A stretch of DNA of 64,000 bases from Arsukibacterium ikkense (GCF_000987775.1 NZ_LAHO01000002.1:248001-312000); one strand, 5' to 3'. Positions 9,117 to 20,271 are shown, numbered from the stretch's first letter. The notes: a model not told the origin generated them from the letters alone. Numbers and translations are program-made.

Positions 9117-9865
9117 CGTACTACCCTGTGTATAGCCAGCTCTACTAACAGCTGATTTATGGCTGCAAACTCACCACCAAACAAACTACTGTCGAATGGC
9201 ACAAACAATTGTGCGCCTGGCATTAGCTCTACATGTTGTTGATTCCAGTTCGCGACACCTGCTTTAATAACCTTACCATCAGGTTGCACTATAAAGATCC
9301 AATCCTCACTTGCCCCGGCAAAACGGCGCACCTGTTTAGCAAACACCTCAGCAGAAGCGTTGCCATAATGGCTGATCCGCTCCGCTTTAGCCAAACCAAA
9401 TACCGTTATATGCTGCGGCCGCGCCGTTAAATACAAGCGGTAACTGCCAATGGCAAATTGGGGAGTAAATGCCGCGTTTAAGCGGGCCACATCATAATCG
9501 ATGTTAAGTACTATTCGCTCTGCCAGTTGCCAGTGCTTTATTTGAAACCTCAGTTGTTCAATAGTATCAACATAGGCGCTATCTTGCTGCCATTTACCTT
9601 TTAGCACAGTTAAACGCTGTAAAAGTTGCTGACGCAACAATTCCGGCCGCTCACTATCATCACGAAACAGGGCGGAAGCAGGCCAGTACCAGTCTTGTTG
9701 TAATGCAACAGGTTGTAATACCTCTGCCAGTCGCGGGAGCTGCCCAAACTGATAAGTTTGATCATTAAGTTGCACAGTAACTTGTGTCGCTGCAACTAGC
9801 TTGGCACTTATACTGCCAGCTAACAGCAGTAAACAAAGCCGCAACAGATAACGCGCTGAAATCAT
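9113..9865 (-). CDS. yjbG: YjbG/GfcC-like periplasmic capsule protein
   Basis: 250-aa exported protein with a signal peptide (about residues 1-26, cut near SISAKLVAA). The mature part has two ubiquitin-like/SLBB-type repeats as in GfcC: VTVQLNDQTYQFGQLPRLAEVL near the start and VFGLAKAERISHYGNASAEVFA with PDGKVIKAGVANWNQQHVELMPGAQLFVPF near the end, the latter resembling the soluble ligand-binding beta-grasp fold of export proteins. It overlaps yjbF and yjbH by 4 bases each. It is likely to work in the periplasm with YjbH and YjbF. Confidence 0.85.
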   Translation of the reverse strand: MISARYLLRLCLLLLAGSISAKLVAATQVTVQLNDQTYQFGQLPRLAEVLQPVALQQDWYWPASALFRDDSERPELLRQQLLQRLTVLKGKWQQDSAYVDTIEQLRFQIKHWQLAERIVLNIDYDVARLNAAFTPQFAIGSYRLYLTARPQHITVFGLAKAERISHYGNASAEVFAKQVRRFAGASEDWIFIVQPDGKVIKAGVANWNQQHVELMPGAQLFVPFDSSLFGGEFAAINQLLVELAIHRVVR

Positions 9866-10557
9866 AAACTATGAGCCTGTAGCAGTCGGCCAATGCGGCT
9901 AATATAAGTCATTTCAATAGGGTCGGTTTGTGGCGATAGCTGTTGGCGACTTTGTACCAACAAGCCGGTTGCACTGTCAAACCAATAGGTGTTATTAAAA
10001 GATTTGTTCACGCCAATAAAATTAGCCTGATTGGGGTATTCAACCCTTTCTTCAAATACCAATGTTTTAATACTCTGATCAAAAAATGCTAAATCCTGCA
10101 GGCCTGCCGCTTTAAATTCAGAGTTTATCTGATAGCCATATTCACCTTTACTCCAATCGGCCAGCCGCAGCCAGCTTGCCCGGAACAATTCATCAGGTAA
10201 ACGTTTTAATGGATCGGCGGCACGGTTGGTTAGATATAGCAAATCATTACTAAGGCCAGAGGTACGAACCAGTCGCCCTTGTTCCAGCACTAGCAGCACG
10301 CCATCAGCAGATATCCACTTATGCTGCTGTTGCTCTATAAACGCCAACGCTAAAACCGCCTGTGGCCGGTCACCATGACGCAAATAAAGCAAGTCTGTTG
10401 CTGATGCATTCACCTGTGCCAGGCTTAAACTGGCATCTGTTGGCGGTGTGAATGCATAACTAAGCATATCAACATAAGCACGATAAGTGCCTGCACAACC
10501 GACTAAAGCTCCCAGCATTATTAACAGCGCAAGGTTACGTATCACATTTAAATTCAT
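9862..10557 (-). CDS. yjbF: YjbF/GfcB-like outer-membrane lipoprotein
   Basis: 231-aa lipoprotein. The signal peptide ends in the lipobox LVGC with the lipidated Cys at residue 22. The mature part matches the YjbF/GfcB/WbfD size and style (AYVDMLSYAFTPPTDASLSLAQV... YWFDSATGLLVQSRQQLSP... EMTYISRI). No enzyme motif was seen. It is the first gene after the terminator that follows yjbE, so its expression may depend on read-through or another start. Confidence 0.85.
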   Translation of the reverse strand: MNLNVIRNLALLIMLGALVGCAGTYRAYVDMLSYAFTPPTDASLSLAQVNASATDLLYLRHGDRPQAVLALAFIEQQQHKWISADGVLLVLEQGRLVRTSGLSNDLLYLTNRAADPLKRLPDELFRASWLRLADWSKGEYGYQINSEFKAAGLQDLAFFDQSIKTLVFEERVEYPNQANFIGVNKSFNNTYWFDSATGLLVQSRQQLSPQTDPIEMTYISRIGRLLQAHSL

Positions 10558-10626
10558 CTAACTTTAAGTCCGCATAGCATACCGCTAAATACCAATATAA
10601 TCGCCTGTTTAGCTACTTTTTTGCAA

Positions 10627-10653
10627 TAAAAAAGCCGCCTGCAGGCGGCTTTT
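10627..10653 (-). terminator. Intrinsic terminator between yjbE-like and yjbF-like genes
   Basis: Read on the minus strand: GCCGCC-TGCA-GGCGGC (palindromic GCCGCCTGCAGGCGGC) flanked by A and T runs. It sits 16 bases after the yjbE-like stop and about 70 bases before the yjbF start, so it would let the small first gene be made in excess over the rest of the operon. Confidence 0.85.
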
Positions 10654-10668
10654 AAACTGTATATTACG

Positions 10669-11052
10669 TTACTGCAAAGTAGGTGCGTAAGTAAAAGTTA
10701 CAGGTACAGTTGCCGTAATGGTACCGGTGTTAGTACCGGTGCCAGTTCCAGTAATTGTAACTGTCGTGGTAGTACCAACACAGGCGCCATCTACCAATGG
10801 ATCATCGCCTTCACAGACTTCTACCGGCGGTGGTGGCGGTGGTGGTGGAATGATTGGCAGCGTTGTACCACTGTTATTAGAGATAATAGCAGCAGCAACC
10901 GCAATACCTACAGCACCAGCAGCGATTTGTTCAACAGCAACACCACCTAAAGTACTACCAGAGGCGGCAGCACCACCCGCTCTGTCTTGCGCAACAACAC
11001 CTGCAGAGGCAAAAGCCAAGGCAACGGTTACGGCAACAACTAATTTTTTCAT
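10669..11052 (-). CDS. yjbE: YjbE/GfcA-like small Thr-rich exported protein
   Basis: 127-aa protein starting at the ATG at 11052 (MKKLVVAVTVALA), which has GAGG 8 bases upstream; an in-frame codon 21 bases further up lacks a good ribosome site. A signal peptide (cut near VVAQ) leads to a Gly/Ala-rich segment containing a TM-like stretch (about 45-65), a run of eight prolines (about 75-82), a short Cys-bounded loop (CEGDDPLVDGAC) and a Thr/Gly-rich tail. E. coli YjbE and GfcA are likewise short, secreted and Thr-rich, and head the same operon. Function unknown; by position a matrix or export accessory protein. Confidence 0.75.
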   Translation of the reverse strand: MKKLVVAVTVALAFASAGVVAQDRAGGAAASGSTLGGVAVEQIAAGAVGIAVAAAIISNNSGTTLPIIPPPPPPPPVEVCEGDDPLVDGACVGTTTTVTITGTGTGTNTGTITATVPVTFTYAPTLQ

Positions 11053-11094
11053 AGTTCGTCCCTCAATTAACAAATAAAAATCCGATATGGCAGC

Positions 11095-11123
11095 AGCTTA
11101 AACTAAACATTACTGATACTCAA
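11095..11123 (-). promoter_or_regulatory. Candidate sigma70 promoter for the yjbE-H operon
   Basis: Minus strand: TTGAGT (11123-11118), 17-base spacer, TAAGCT (11100-11095), about 40-45 bases before the yjbE-like ATG. The motif is imperfect and there is only about 90 bases between the genes, so this is a by-eye call. Confidence 0.4.
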
Positions 11124-11144
11124 CCGGAATCATTAAAAAATTCT

Positions 11145-13121
11145 TCAGGCAATCTGCTTACGGTCAATAACAGACACATCACTTACCAAAGCGACATTAT
11201 CTATCGCCATAGCTGCTGCCGGCTTGGTTGTACTCACGTCACACGCTGCCCGCACCACCAAATCACTGGTGGCGCAGCTATAATTAAACTCAGTTGGCGC
11301 ACTGCGGATTAATTCAATTATTTTCTCAACTGAAAATTCCTCACAAGCTTCATCTAACCGCGTAAGCAAATGCAGCATTTCAGGCCAACTTAAATACACC
11401 TCATCAGCCGCCATTATCCGGCTATGATCTGTTTGCCGGACATTTTTGCCGATTAACAACTCCTCATACAACTTTTCACCTGGGCGCAGGCCGCTGTAAT
11501 GGATTTGAATATCACCATTGGGATGGATCTCATCTTTTACCTCCAGCCCCATCAGATGAATCATCCTTCTGGCTAAATCAGCTATTTTTACCGGCTCGCC
11601 CATATCCAGTACAAATACATCGCCTCCTTTGCCCATGGCTCCGGCCTGGATCACCAGCTGCGCCGCTTCAGGAATAGTCATAAAATAGCGGATAATATCT
11701 TTGTGGGTAACAGTTACCGGACCACCCTTGCGGATTTGTTCCCGGAACAATGGCACCACCGAACCACTTGAACCCAATACATTGCCAAAGCGCACCATAC
11801 AAAATCGAGTGGTATTCTGATGTTTGGCCAGCGCTTGTAGTACCAGTTCAGCCAGGCGTTTTGATGCCCCCATCACATTGGTTGGCCGCACAGCCTTATC
11901 GGTAGAAATTAATACAAAGGTGTCCACTTTGGCTTTAATCGCCGCTTCTGCAGTATACCAGGTTCCAAATACGTTGTTGCGAACCCCTTCAACTACATTG
12001 TATTCCACCAAAGGTACATGCTTATACGCCGCAGCATGGTAAACAGTATTAACGGCAAAAGTACGCATTACGGTTTCCATGCGATTCAGTCGCTGCACGG
12101 TACCCATTACTGGAATCAATTCAACTTCCAGGCTATCACGCTGGATCAGCGCGTTAAGTTCCTGCTCAATGTTGTATAAGGCAAACTCAGACAATTCAAA
12201 CAACACCAGTACTTTCGGCTCATAACGGATAATTTGCCGGCACAACTCCGAGCCAATAGAGCCCCCGGCGCCGGTTACCATTACCACTTTATCTTTAATA
12301 TCAGCATTCATCAGTTTGCTTTTCGGTGCTACTGCATCCCGGCCAAGCAAATCCTCAATTTTCACATCCTGCAGCTCATCAATCCGCATAGAGCCATCAA
12401 CCAGATCACTCATGCCGGGAATCGACTGCACAGGTATGGGGAGCTCATCTAATGCATCCAGTACTTCGCGGCGTCGCGCCCGGCTGGCAGAAGGCAACGC
12501 CAGCAATACGCGGCTGATGTTTTTATTTTTGATTATCGCGGTGATCTGCGAGGGCGAACCTACCGGGATCCCCAGAATGGTAGAGCGTTGCAAAGTAGAG
12601 TCGTCATCAATAAACATTACCGGGTGAAACTGCTCGCCATTTAACAGTGCATGCGCCAGTTGCCGGCCAGAGGAGCCCGCGCCGTAGATTAACACCCGGG
12701 TTTTATGGTTATTATTACGTTGCACCAAAAACATTCTGGCCAGTAACCGCGCGCCGCCAGAACTGATTAACGCCAACATCGCGTACACAAAAATCAGGTT
12801 ACCCTTATTTTCTACGCCCAGCAACGCAAAGGCCAATGCTAATATAAAAGCACTGCTTACAATGCCGGTCAGTACCGCACCCAATGCATGCTGGCCGATA
12901 TAGCGGATTACCGCCCGATAAAGGCCGAGCTTAATAAAAATAAACAGGGTAACCGGCAAGGCCACGGCAAAAGATATCGCAATATCTGCTACCTTGGCCG
13001 TATCACCATTTTGAGTTAAAAAATAAGCCGCAATTAATGCGCTGATTAAAAAACAAAGGTCTACACAAACAGAAATAATACGTTTAACCGAACGAGGCAG
13101 GGCCAGTAACCAAGCTAGCAT
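11145..13121 (-). CDS. WbpM/CapD-type membrane UDP-GlcNAc 4,6-dehydratase
   Basis: 658-aa inner-membrane protein. Four N-terminal TM segments (within about 10-125) are followed by a first Rossmann module (VLIYGAGSSGRQLAHALL, about 142-160) and a catalytic SDR domain with MVTGAGGSIGSE near 280. The active site reads STDKA...NVMGASKR, i.e. Met in place of the usual SDR Tyr (the SMK subgroup of WbpM/PglF/FlaA1-like dehydratases). Product: UDP-4-keto-6-deoxy-HexNAc, feeding QuiNAc/FucNAc/diNAcBac-type sugars. A matching 4-reductase and phosphoglycosyltransferase are at 44080-45587. The last 35 or so residues are an Ala/Val-rich extension of unknown use. Confidence 0.9.
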   Translation of the reverse strand: MLAWLLALPRSVKRIISVCVDLCFLISALIAAYFLTQNGDTAKVADIAISFAVALPVTLFIFIKLGLYRAVIRYIGQHALGAVLTGIVSSAFILALAFALLGVENKGNLIFVYAMLALISSGGARLLARMFLVQRNNNHKTRVLIYGAGSSGRQLAHALLNGEQFHPVMFIDDDSTLQRSTILGIPVGSPSQITAIIKNKNISRVLLALPSASRARRREVLDALDELPIPVQSIPGMSDLVDGSMRIDELQDVKIEDLLGRDAVAPKSKLMNADIKDKVVMVTGAGGSIGSELCRQIIRYEPKVLVLFELSEFALYNIEQELNALIQRDSLEVELIPVMGTVQRLNRMETVMRTFAVNTVYHAAAYKHVPLVEYNVVEGVRNNVFGTWYTAEAAIKAKVDTFVLISTDKAVRPTNVMGASKRLAELVLQALAKHQNTTRFCMVRFGNVLGSSGSVVPLFREQIRKGGPVTVTHKDIIRYFMTIPEAAQLVIQAGAMGKGGDVFVLDMGEPVKIADLARRMIHLMGLEVKDEIHPNGDIQIHYSGLRPGEKLYEELLIGKNVRQTDHSRIMAADEVYLSWPEMLHLLTRLDEACEEFSVEKIIELIRSAPTEFNYSCATSDLVVRAACDVSTTKPAAAMAIDNVALVSDVSVIDRKQIA

Positions 13122-13237
13122 TGTAAACTCCCAACCAAAAGCAGCGAAAACTGTACAGCACAGTGATAAATAGATCTAACATTAGCAGTAGATCGCCATA
13201 AATTACAGGCACTAACCTGAGACACCACTATCATTCA

Positions 13238-14131
13238 CTACTTATTTAGTAACGTTTGCAGCCAGCTATTGAAGCTGGCTCCAAGATGATTATCGCGCAA
13301 GCCGTATTCGACAAAAGCTTGCATATAGCCCAGCTTGTTACCACAATCGTGGCTGCGACCAATAATATGATAAGCATTGACAGGCTGGCTTTTCATCAGA
13401 ATCGCAATGGCATCGGTTAGTTGTATCTCATCGCCAGCACCCAACGGGGTGCGTTGCAATGCCGGCCAGATCTCCGGCGTAAAGACATAACGCCCTACCA
13501 CGGCCAGGTTAGAGGGCGCATCTTCTTGCCGCGGCTTTTCGACAATTGCCGTCATATTAACCGACTCGCCAACCTGTAACATTTGGCCAGCAACGTCCGC
13601 CACCCCATAATTTGACACATTTGCCATTGGTACTGGCTCTACCATCACCTGGCTAACATTAGTAGCAGCAAACAACTGATTCATCTGTGCCAGATTGTCC
13701 CGGCTCAGGTCGCTGTCATAGCCATCAATAAGCACATCGGGCAACAACACCGCAAAAGGCAAGTCGCCAATCAACGGCCTGGCACACAGTACCGCATGGC
13801 CTAAACCTTTCGCCTCACCCTGGCGTACATGCATAATGGTCACGTCTTTGGGGCAAATCGCCTGAACTTCATCCAGTAACTGCCGCTTTACCCGCTTTTC
13901 CAGCATAGATTCCAGCTCAAAGCTTTTATCAAAATGGTTTTCAATGCTGTTTTTGGAAGAGTGCGTCACCAACACGATTTCTTTAATACCCGCCGCGATA
14001 CATTCCTGCACAATATACTGAATAAGCGGCTTATCCACCACAGGCAGCATCTCTTTAGGAATAGCCTTGGTGGCTGGCAGCATTCTCGTACCCAAACCAG
14101 CTACAGGTATAACCGCTTTTGTTACCTTCAT
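13238..14131 (-). CDS. galU: UTP-glucose-1-phosphate uridylyltransferase
   Basis: 297-aa GalU making UDP-glucose from UTP and glucose-1-phosphate. The nucleotide-binding signature [20 protein letters not shown] lies at residues 11-30, with [18 protein letters not shown] and later IVEKP and [10 protein letters not shown]. Length matches E. coli GalU (302 aa). It lies 39 bases downstream of the UDP-glucose dehydrogenase gene on the same strand, so the pair supplies UDP-glucose and UDP-glucuronate. Confidence 0.95.
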   Translation of the reverse strand: MKVTKAVIPVAGLGTRMLPATKAIPKEMLPVVDKPLIQYIVQECIAAGIKEIVLVTHSSKNSIENHFDKSFELESMLEKRVKRQLLDEVQAICPKDVTIMHVRQGEAKGLGHAVLCARPLIGDLPFAVLLPDVLIDGYDSDLSRDNLAQMNQLFAATNVSQVMVEPVPMANVSNYGVADVAGQMLQVGESVNMTAIVEKPRQEDAPSNLAVVGRYVFTPEIWPALQRTPLGAGDEIQLTDAIAILMKSQPVNAYHIIGRSHDCGNKLGYMQAFVEYGLRDNHLGASFNSWLQTLLNK

Positions 14132-14170
14132 TTACACTCCAGTTTTTAAAAGTGACTCACAACTACGCTG

Positions 14171-15346
14171 CTAGTCACTACCAAACAAATCACGGGTATA
14201 TACTTTGTCTGTCACATCTGCCAGCGCATCGTTCTGGCGGTTAGCCACAATCACATCAGAGATATTTTTAAATTCAGCAAGATCTTTAATTACCCGGCTA
14301 TGGTAAAACTCTGACTCGCTTAATTCAGGTTCAAACACCACCACCTCAATACCTTTGGCTTTAATCCGCTTCATAATACCCTGAATGGCCGATGCCCGGA
14401 AATTGTCAGAGCCAGACTTCATCACCAGCCGGTATACGCCAACAATTTTTGGCTGACGTTTTAAAATAGCCTCTGCAATAAAATCCTTACGGGTACGGTT
14501 GGCCTCTACAATAGCCTGAATAATGTTATTCGGTACATCCTTGTAGTTTGCCAGCAATTGTTTGGTATCTTTGGGTAAACAGTAACCGCCATAACCAAAA
14601 CTGGGGTTGTTATAATGCTTACCAATGCGCGGATCCAGGCCTACGCCTTCAATAATTTGCCGGCTGTTTAAACCATGGCTTTCGGCGTAACTGTCCAGCT
14701 CATTAAAATAAGCCACCCGCAATGCCAGATAGGTATTACTAAATAACTTTATGGCTTCGGCTTCTGTGCTATCGGTAAAAAGCACTGGCACATCCTGCTT
14801 GACTGCGCCTTGCTGCAACAAACCAGCAAACTGCTCTGCCCGCGGGCTTTGTTCACCGACGATAATCCTGCTGGGATGCAAATTGTCATATAATGCACGG
14901 CCTTCGCGCAAAAACTCCGGTGAAAATATCAGGTTGTCGGTTTCAAATTTCTGGCGGGCACTGGCAGTATAGCCTACCGGCACCGTCGACTTAATCACCA
15001 TTACCGCCGTCGGGTTAATGGCCATAACATCACGGATCACCGCTTCTACACTGCTGGTATTAAAGTAATTGGTTTGCGGGTCGTAATCCGTTGGCGTGGC
15101 AATAATCACAAAATCGGCTTCGGCATAGGCCAGCTGCTTATCGAGCGTAGCAGTAAAATTCAGTTTTCTATTCAGCAGAAAATCAGAAATTTCCACATCT
15201 TCTATCGGAGATTGTTTCGCATTTAACAGCGCTACTTTCTCTGGCACTATGTCAACGGCTACCACTTCATTGTGTTGTGCCAACAGCATAGCATTGGATA
15301 AACCGACATAGCCGGTACCGGCAATCGCGATCTTTAACATCGTCAT
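14171..15346 (-). CDS. ugd: UDP-glucose 6-dehydrogenase
   Basis: 391-aa NAD-dependent enzyme oxidising UDP-glucose to UDP-glucuronate. N-terminal Rossmann motif [20 protein letters not shown]-site [11 protein letters not shown], substrate segment [24 protein letters not shown] and the catalytic Cys in GGYCLPKD (near residue 255). Closest in style to enteric Ugd (388 aa). Two starts compete: ATG 15346 with AGGA 5 bases upstream (preferred) and ATG 15340. Confidence 0.95.
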   Translation of the reverse strand: MTMLKIAIAGTGYVGLSNAMLLAQHNEVVAVDIVPEKVALLNAKQSPIEDVEISDFLLNRKLNFTATLDKQLAYAEADFVIIATPTDYDPQTNYFNTSSVEAVIRDVMAINPTAVMVIKSTVPVGYTASARQKFETDNLIFSPEFLREGRALYDNLHPSRIIVGEQSPRAEQFAGLLQQGAVKQDVPVLFTDSTEAEAIKLFSNTYLALRVAYFNELDSYAESHGLNSRQIIEGVGLDPRIGKHYNNPSFGYGGYCLPKDTKQLLANYKDVPNNIIQAIVEANRTRKDFIAEAILKRQPKIVGVYRLVMKSGSDNFRASAIQGIMKRIKAKGIEVVVFEPELSESEFYHSRVIKDLAEFKNISDVIVANRQNDALADVTDKVYTRDLFGSD

Positions 15347-15487
15347 TAATGTCCTTGTTTCACTGACTTGCCAGGTAAGAATGCAATGTCCTGGCTATAA
15401 GTATTCAATAATCACCCTGAAAACCGCTGGCAATAATAGCATTTATCCCAATTTCTTGAAACGCGAAATATAGCGAGACTTTATAAT

Positions 15488-15514
15488 AGCAACAGCCATG
15501 ATAACACTGTTGCT
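15488..15514 (-). terminator. Stem-loop downstream of cysC
   Basis: AGCAACAG, an 11-base loop, CTGTTGCT: a perfect 8-bp stem about 30 bases beyond the cysC stop. The tail is only moderately T-rich (ATTATAAAG), so termination is plausible but not clear. Confidence 0.4.
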
Positions 15515-15544
15515 CATTTGTACACTAATGACCTGAACTGATGC

Positions 15545-16153
15545 TTAATCCGCGAGGCGCGCAGGCACCACGCCACACCACTGCAAATAGGCCAGCACCT
15601 GCCTGGCGGCTTGTTCAATGCTAAGCTGCGCCGTTTTCAGGTGAATATCCGCTGCCACAGGCGCCTGGTACGGTGAACTGATACCGGTAAAATGCGCAAT
15701 TTCTCCGGCGCGGGCTTTTTTGTATAACCCCTTGGGGTCGCGCTGTTCGCAAACACTTAAGGGCGTATCAACAAACACCTCAATAAAGGCATCGCCTGCC
15801 AGAGCTTTGGCCTGCGCCCGGTCGCTGATAAAAGGCGAAATAAAAGCCGTGCCGACAATTAAGCCCGCATCCAGCATTAGCCGGCTAACTTCGGCAATGC
15901 GCCGGATATTCTCTACCCTTGAGGCATCATCAAACCCCAAATCCTGATTCAGGCCATGGCGCACATTGTCACCATCCAGCAAATAAGTATGGCAGCCCAA
16001 ATCAAACAGCAGCCGGTCTACCGCATTGGCAATGGTTGACTTACCCGAGCCCGACAGCCCGGTATACCACAATAAACAAGGCTGATGGCCGTTGCGACCC
16101 TGGCGCTCATTATGGCTTACCGCGGCGTTATGCCAGACAATATTGTTAGTCAT
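15545..16153 (-). CDS. cysC: Adenylylsulfate kinase
   Basis: 202-aa APS kinase converting APS to PAPS with ATP. P-loop GLSGSGKST at residues 32-40, [20 protein letters not shown] and the [26 protein letters not shown] substrate loop. It is the last gene of the cysDN operon, 52 bases after the permease gene. No sulfotransferase was recognised in the window, so the PAPS is most simply for assimilation. Confidence 0.96.
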   Translation of the reverse strand: MTNNIVWHNAAVSHNERQGRNGHQPCLLWYTGLSGSGKSTIANAVDRLLFDLGCHTYLLDGDNVRHGLNQDLGFDDASRVENIRRIAEVSRLMLDAGLIVGTAFISPFISDRAQAKALAGDAFIEVFVDTPLSVCEQRDPKGLYKKARAGEIAHFTGISSPYQAPVAADIHLKTAQLSIEQAARQVLAYLQWCGVVPARLAD

Positions 16154-16205
16154 TGCTACTGTCCTTAACTTTTAGGCTGAAAATATCATTAGAGCGGAAA
16201 TTCTA

Positions 16206-17933
16206 TTAAAATGGAAACACCAGGGGTATCAGCAACACACTCAGCACCACATAGGTTACGGCCACCGGCGCACCTACCAACAAAAAGTGTTTCAGCTTAT
16301 AACTGCTGGCGTTAAATACCATTAAGTTGGTCTGGTAACCATAAGGGGTTACAAAGCTGGCTGAGGCGGCAAAGGCCACCCCCATTACCATCGGCATAAT
16401 ATCGACGCCCATGCCCTTTGCCAGGCTGTACGCCACCGGAAACATCAGTGCGGCAGCAGCGTTATTGGTAATAATTTCTGTCAGCAGGTAGGTGAGTAAA
16501 AATATGCCCACAAAGGTCACCATTGGTGCTTGTCCGGCTAACGCATTGGCGGCGAAATCACTTATATTTTGCGCCAGCCCCGTATGATTCATGGCACTGG
16601 CAATACACAGCGCGCTGGTCACAATCAGCCATATTTCAACCGGAAAACGCCGCTTTATCTCGTTAATGGTTAAACAGCCACTAAATAACAATGCCGCCAG
16701 CAAATAAATCGCCGCCAGCAGCAGCGAGGTACCAGTGAACACCGTACCGGCTATCATCGCCACAAAACCCCACCAGGTTAAGCGCTCACGCCAGCCGCTT
16801 AACATATGCTCGGGTTCAATGCCTGATAACAAATAAAAATTCTTACTGATATTGTGCCGGCTGGCAAAATCGGGGCCGGTGGCCAGCAATAAAAAATCGC
16901 CGGCTTTTAACTCAATTTCACCCAGCTTACCGTTTACCCGCTCGCCCTCGCGGCGCACCGCCACCACAGCGGCATCAAACCGGGCCCGAAAACCACTATT
17001 TTTTAATGTTTTACCCTTTAATACAGACTCTTCCTTAATAATCACTTCGGTCAGATTCTGGGTCGCCAGACCGTTTTCATCGGCAAATAAGCTAATGCCG
17101 GCAAACTGTTTCAGCACATTCACTTTATGCACATTGCCGGTAAAAATAAGCTTATCACCGGCTTTTAGCACATCGTAGCGGGCTACCGGCCGGATCACCT
17201 CGTTATCACGAATAATTTCTGTTAAAAACAGCTCATCTAAATGGCGTAAGCCTGCTTGCTCGATACTCTGGCCAATTAACGGCGAATCGCCATTGAGCTT
17301 GGCTTCCAGCAGGTATTCGGTAATAGCCACATCAGGCGTTTTTTCATCGGGTAGCGCATAACTCATAATAAACAGCACCAGGCTGCCGCCTGCCAGCACG
17401 CCCAAGCCAATCAGGGTAAAATCGAAAAAGGCAAAGCCCGCTTCACCGGCTTCTACCAGCATGGAATTAACAATTAAGTTGGTTGAGGTACCGATTAAGG
17501 TCAGGGTGCCGCCCATAATGGCGGCATAAGACAGCGGGATCAGCAGTTTAGTGGCCGCTACTTTCTTATTAGAGCGCACCGCATTTAACATTGCGGCTAC
17601 CACCGCCGTATTATTTAATACCGACGAAGCCAGCGCCGAAAAACCAATAGTACGCCAGATAGAGCCCGGTACCGAGCGGGTAAATAAAAAGCGCGATAAG
17701 CGCCTGAGCAAACTGGTTTTTTCAAGCGCAAAAGAAATAAGCACCAGCAACACCAGGGTAGCCAAACCCGGGTTAGCCGCGTTACGCAGCAGCAAAGCGC
17801 TGTCAACAAAGCCCAGCGCCAGCAACGCCAGCAGCATGGCCGCGAAAATACCCGCCGAATGCGCCGAATAGCGGATCAGTGCTGCAACCAGCAGCACCAA
17901 CATCACCACCAGCGCAATGGCCGGCAGGCTCAT
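16206..17933 (-). CDS. SLC13/DASS-family permease with RCK_C domains, probable sulfate transporter
   Basis: 575-aa membrane protein with about ten TM segments split by a soluble insert (about 195-385) holding two TrkA-C/RCK_C-like domains ([22 protein letters not shown]... and [21 protein letters not shown]...). The helix-hairpin motif residues [18 protein letters not shown] and the C-terminal [18 protein letters not shown] fit the SLC13 family. It sits between cysN and cysC and overlaps the cysN stop by 4 bases, so sulfate is the likely substrate (inference from context). Confidence 0.88.
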   Translation of the reverse strand: MSLPAIALVVMLVLLVAALIRYSAHSAGIFAAMLLALLALGFVDSALLLRNAANPGLATLVLLVLISFALEKTSLLRRLSRFLFTRSVPGSIWRTIGFSALASSVLNNTAVVAAMLNAVRSNKKVAATKLLIPLSYAAIMGGTLTLIGTSTNLIVNSMLVEAGEAGFAFFDFTLIGLGVLAGGSLVLFIMSYALPDEKTPDVAITEYLLEAKLNGDSPLIGQSIEQAGLRHLDELFLTEIIRDNEVIRPVARYDVLKAGDKLIFTGNVHKVNVLKQFAGISLFADENGLATQNLTEVIIKEESVLKGKTLKNSGFRARFDAAVVAVRREGERVNGKLGEIELKAGDFLLLATGPDFASRHNISKNFYLLSGIEPEHMLSGWRERLTWWGFVAMIAGTVFTGTSLLLAAIYLLAALLFSGCLTINEIKRRFPVEIWLIVTSALCIASAMNHTGLAQNISDFAANALAGQAPMVTFVGIFLLTYLLTEIITNNAAAALMFPVAYSLAKGMGVDIMPMVMGVAFAASASFVTPYGYQTNLMVFNASSYKLKHFLLVGAPVAVTYVVLSVLLIPLVFPF

Positions 17934-19351
17934 TTACGGCCTTTTTGCGACAATTCCGGAAAGTGTTTGCGCAGCAGCTGAATTAACTCCAGTTCAAAGC
18001 CACTCAGACCACTAATCTCCTGCTCAGCCACCGGCTCAGTTTGCGCCACCAGGGCCGCATCTACCATACCTGCGGCTACCGTCAGGTTAGTTAAGCGGTC
18101 AATCACAATAAAAGCGCCGGTTTGCTTATTTTTTAAATAGGCATCAAAGGCCACGGCTTCGGTTAAGTTAATGTCCACCAGACCAATTTCGTTTAACCCC
18201 AGGTTTTGCGCATCACGCTCTTCCAGGGTATTAACGTCAATGCGGTGGTGTAACTTAGCTATTTCGCCGCTAACCAGCTTACAGGCAAACTTAAAGTAAT
18301 AATCGCGCTCGGTTTTCATCGGCTGCTCGTGCATCCAGATTAACTTGGCACGCAGCCGTGACGACACATGCGCCAGCACGTCTTTTTTCACCAGCATATT
18401 GCCGCGGCTGATATCGATTTCATCGTTCAGCGTCAGGGTTACCGCCTGCGGTGCATGCGCCTCAGTCAGCTCACCATCGAAGGTAACGATAGATTTAACA
18501 GTAGAGATAGTACCGGCCGGCAATACGCGAATGGTATCGCCTACCGCGACACTGCCAGCAGCAATAGTGCCGGCAAAGCCACGAAAGTCTGAGTTTGGCC
18601 GGCTCACCAGCTGCACCGGGAAACGAAACTCCGGGCTGTCAGCCGAGGCACTGATTTCCATGGTTTCCAGATACTGCATCAGCGTTGAACCGCGGAACCA
18701 GCTGAGTTTCTCACTGGGGTTGACCACGTTATCGCCTTCCAGCGCCGATATCGGCACAAAGCGAATATCCGGAATATCCAGCGAGCCCGCCAGCGTTAAA
18801 TACTCTTCCTGAATTTCTTTGTACCGTGCCTGCGAGTAATCCACCAGGTCCATTTTATTAATGGCCACAATAACATGCTTAATACCCAGCAAACTGCAGA
18901 TAAAGCTGTGACGCCGGGTTTGGGTTTGCACCCCTTTGCGCGCATCGACCAGAATAATGGCCACATCACAGGTAGAGGCACCGGTGGCCATATTGCGGGT
19001 GTATTGCTCGTGGCCCGGGGTATCGGCAATAATAAATTTGCGCTTGTCGGTTGAAAAATAGCGGTACGCCACATCTATGGTAATGCCCTGCTCACGCTCA
19101 GATTGCAGGCCATCGACCAGTAAGGCCAGGTCAACCCGGTTACCCTGGGTACCCGATTTTTTACTGTCTTCAGTAATGGCCGCCAGCTGATCTTCAAAGA
19201 TCATTTTACTGTCGTGCAGCAAGCGACCAATTAAGGTGCTTTTGCCATCGTCAACACTGCCGCAGGTAATAAAGCGCAGCAGCTGTTTGTTCTCGTGTTG
19301 CTTTAAGTAAGCTAAGATATCTTGTTCAATTAATGCTGACGCGTGGCTCAT
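17930..19351 (-). CDS. cysN: Sulfate adenylyltransferase subunit 1 (GTPase)
   Basis: 473-aa EF-Tu-like GTPase that drives ATP sulfurylase. G1 GSVDDGKST at residues 31-39, G3 DTPGHEQY near 111-118, G4 NKMDLVDY, and the family [11 protein letters not shown] segment after the P-loop. Length matches E. coli CysN (475 aa), with no fused CysC domain, in line with a separate cysC at 15545. The start shares a base with the cysD stop. Confidence 0.96.
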   Translation of the reverse strand: MSHASALIEQDILAYLKQHENKQLLRFITCGSVDDGKSTLIGRLLHDSKMIFEDQLAAITEDSKKSGTQGNRVDLALLVDGLQSEREQGITIDVAYRYFSTDKRKFIIADTPGHEQYTRNMATGASTCDVAIILVDARKGVQTQTRRHSFICSLLGIKHVIVAINKMDLVDYSQARYKEIQEEYLTLAGSLDIPDIRFVPISALEGDNVVNPSEKLSWFRGSTLMQYLETMEISASADSPEFRFPVQLVSRPNSDFRGFAGTIAAGSVAVGDTIRVLPAGTISTVKSIVTFDGELTEAHAPQAVTLTLNDEIDISRGNMLVKKDVLAHVSSRLRAKLIWMHEQPMKTERDYYFKFACKLVSGEIAKLHHRIDVNTLEERDAQNLGLNEIGLVDINLTEAVAFDAYLKNKQTGAFIVIDRLTNLTVAAGMVDAALVAQTEPVAEQEISGLSGFELELIQLLRKHFPELSQKGRK

Positions 19352-20271
19352 TAAAAATATCCTTCCATCTTTTTCTTTTCCATTGAGCCACTGCTATCGT
19401 GGTCAATCACCCGGCCCTGGCGCTCTGACGTTTTGGTCAGCAGCATTTCCTGAATAATTTCAGGCAGGGTTGCAGCAGTCGACTCTACCGCCCCGGTTAA
19501 CGGGTAGCAGCCAAGGGTTCTGAAACGCACTTGCTTAAGCATCGGTGTTTCGCCCTCTTTTAATGGCATGCGCTCGTCATCAACCATAATTAAGGTACCG
19601 TCGCGCTCTACTACCGGCCGCGCTTTGGCAAAATACAAATCCGGTATCTGAATATTTTCCAGATAGATATATTGCCAGATATCCAGCTCAGTCCAGTTCG
19701 ACAACGGAAACACCCGGATACTCTCGCCTTTATCTACCCGGCCATTAAAAATATTCCACAGCTCAGGCCGCTGATTTTTCGGGTCCCAGCGATGATGCTT
19801 ATCGCGAAATGAATATACCCGCTCTTTCGCCCGCGACTTTTCTTCATCACGGCGGGCGCCGCCAAAAGCGGCATCAAATTTATATTTATCCAGTGCCTGT
19901 TTTAAGCCCTGGGTTTTCATAATGTCAGTATGCTTGCCGCTACCATGGGTAAAGGGGCTGACATTCATCGCCAGGCCATCCGGGTTTTGATGCACCAACA
20001 AATCCAGATCCAGATCTTTGGCTATCTGGTCGCGAAAGGCGATCATTTCCTTAAACTTCCAGGTGGTATCAACATGCAGTAACGGAAATGGAATTTTGCC
20101 CGGATAAAAGGCTTTACGGGCCAGATGCAGCAACACTGAAGAGTCTTTGCCAACGGAATACAGCATTACCGGATTATCAAACTCGGCGGCTACTTCGCGG
20201 AAAATATGAATAGATTCATTTTCCAGAGCCTGAAGGTGAGTCATTCCCTTAGTTTGCATAGACGTATGCAT
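19351..20271 (-). CDS. cysD: Sulfate adenylyltransferase subunit 2
   Basis: 306-aa ATP-pyrophosphatase subunit adenylating sulfate to APS. PP-loop SVGKDSSV at 39-46; conserved [22 protein letters not shown] and [20 protein letters not shown] 20271 has AGGAG 6 bases upstream. It heads the operon cysD-cysN-permease-cysC. Confidence 0.96.
   Translation of the reverse strand: MHTSMQTKGMTHLQALENESIHIFREVAAEFDNPVMLYSVGKDSSVLLHLARKAFYPGKIPFPLLHVDTTWKFKEMIAFRDQIAKDLDLDLLVHQNPDGLAMNVSPFTHGSGKHTDIMKTQGLKQALDKYKFDAAFGGARRDEEKSRAKERVYSFRDKHHRWDPKNQRPELWNIFNGRVDKGESIRVFPLSNWTELDIWQYIYLENIQIPDLYFAKARPVVERDGTLIMVDDERMPLKEGETPMLKQVRFRTLGCYPLTGAVESTAATLPEIIQEMLLTKTSERQGRVIDHDSSGSMEKKKMEGYF

Noticed and set aside
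10718..11077. 119-codon plus-strand frame with a poly-Gly run
   Set aside because: It is the complement of the yjbE-like gene; the Gly run mirrors its Pro8. No ribosome site and no family features.
15545..20271. Sulfated-polysaccharide pathway
   Set aside because: cysDNC makes PAPS, but no sulfotransferase was recognised in the window, so ordinary sulfate assimilation is the simpler reading.
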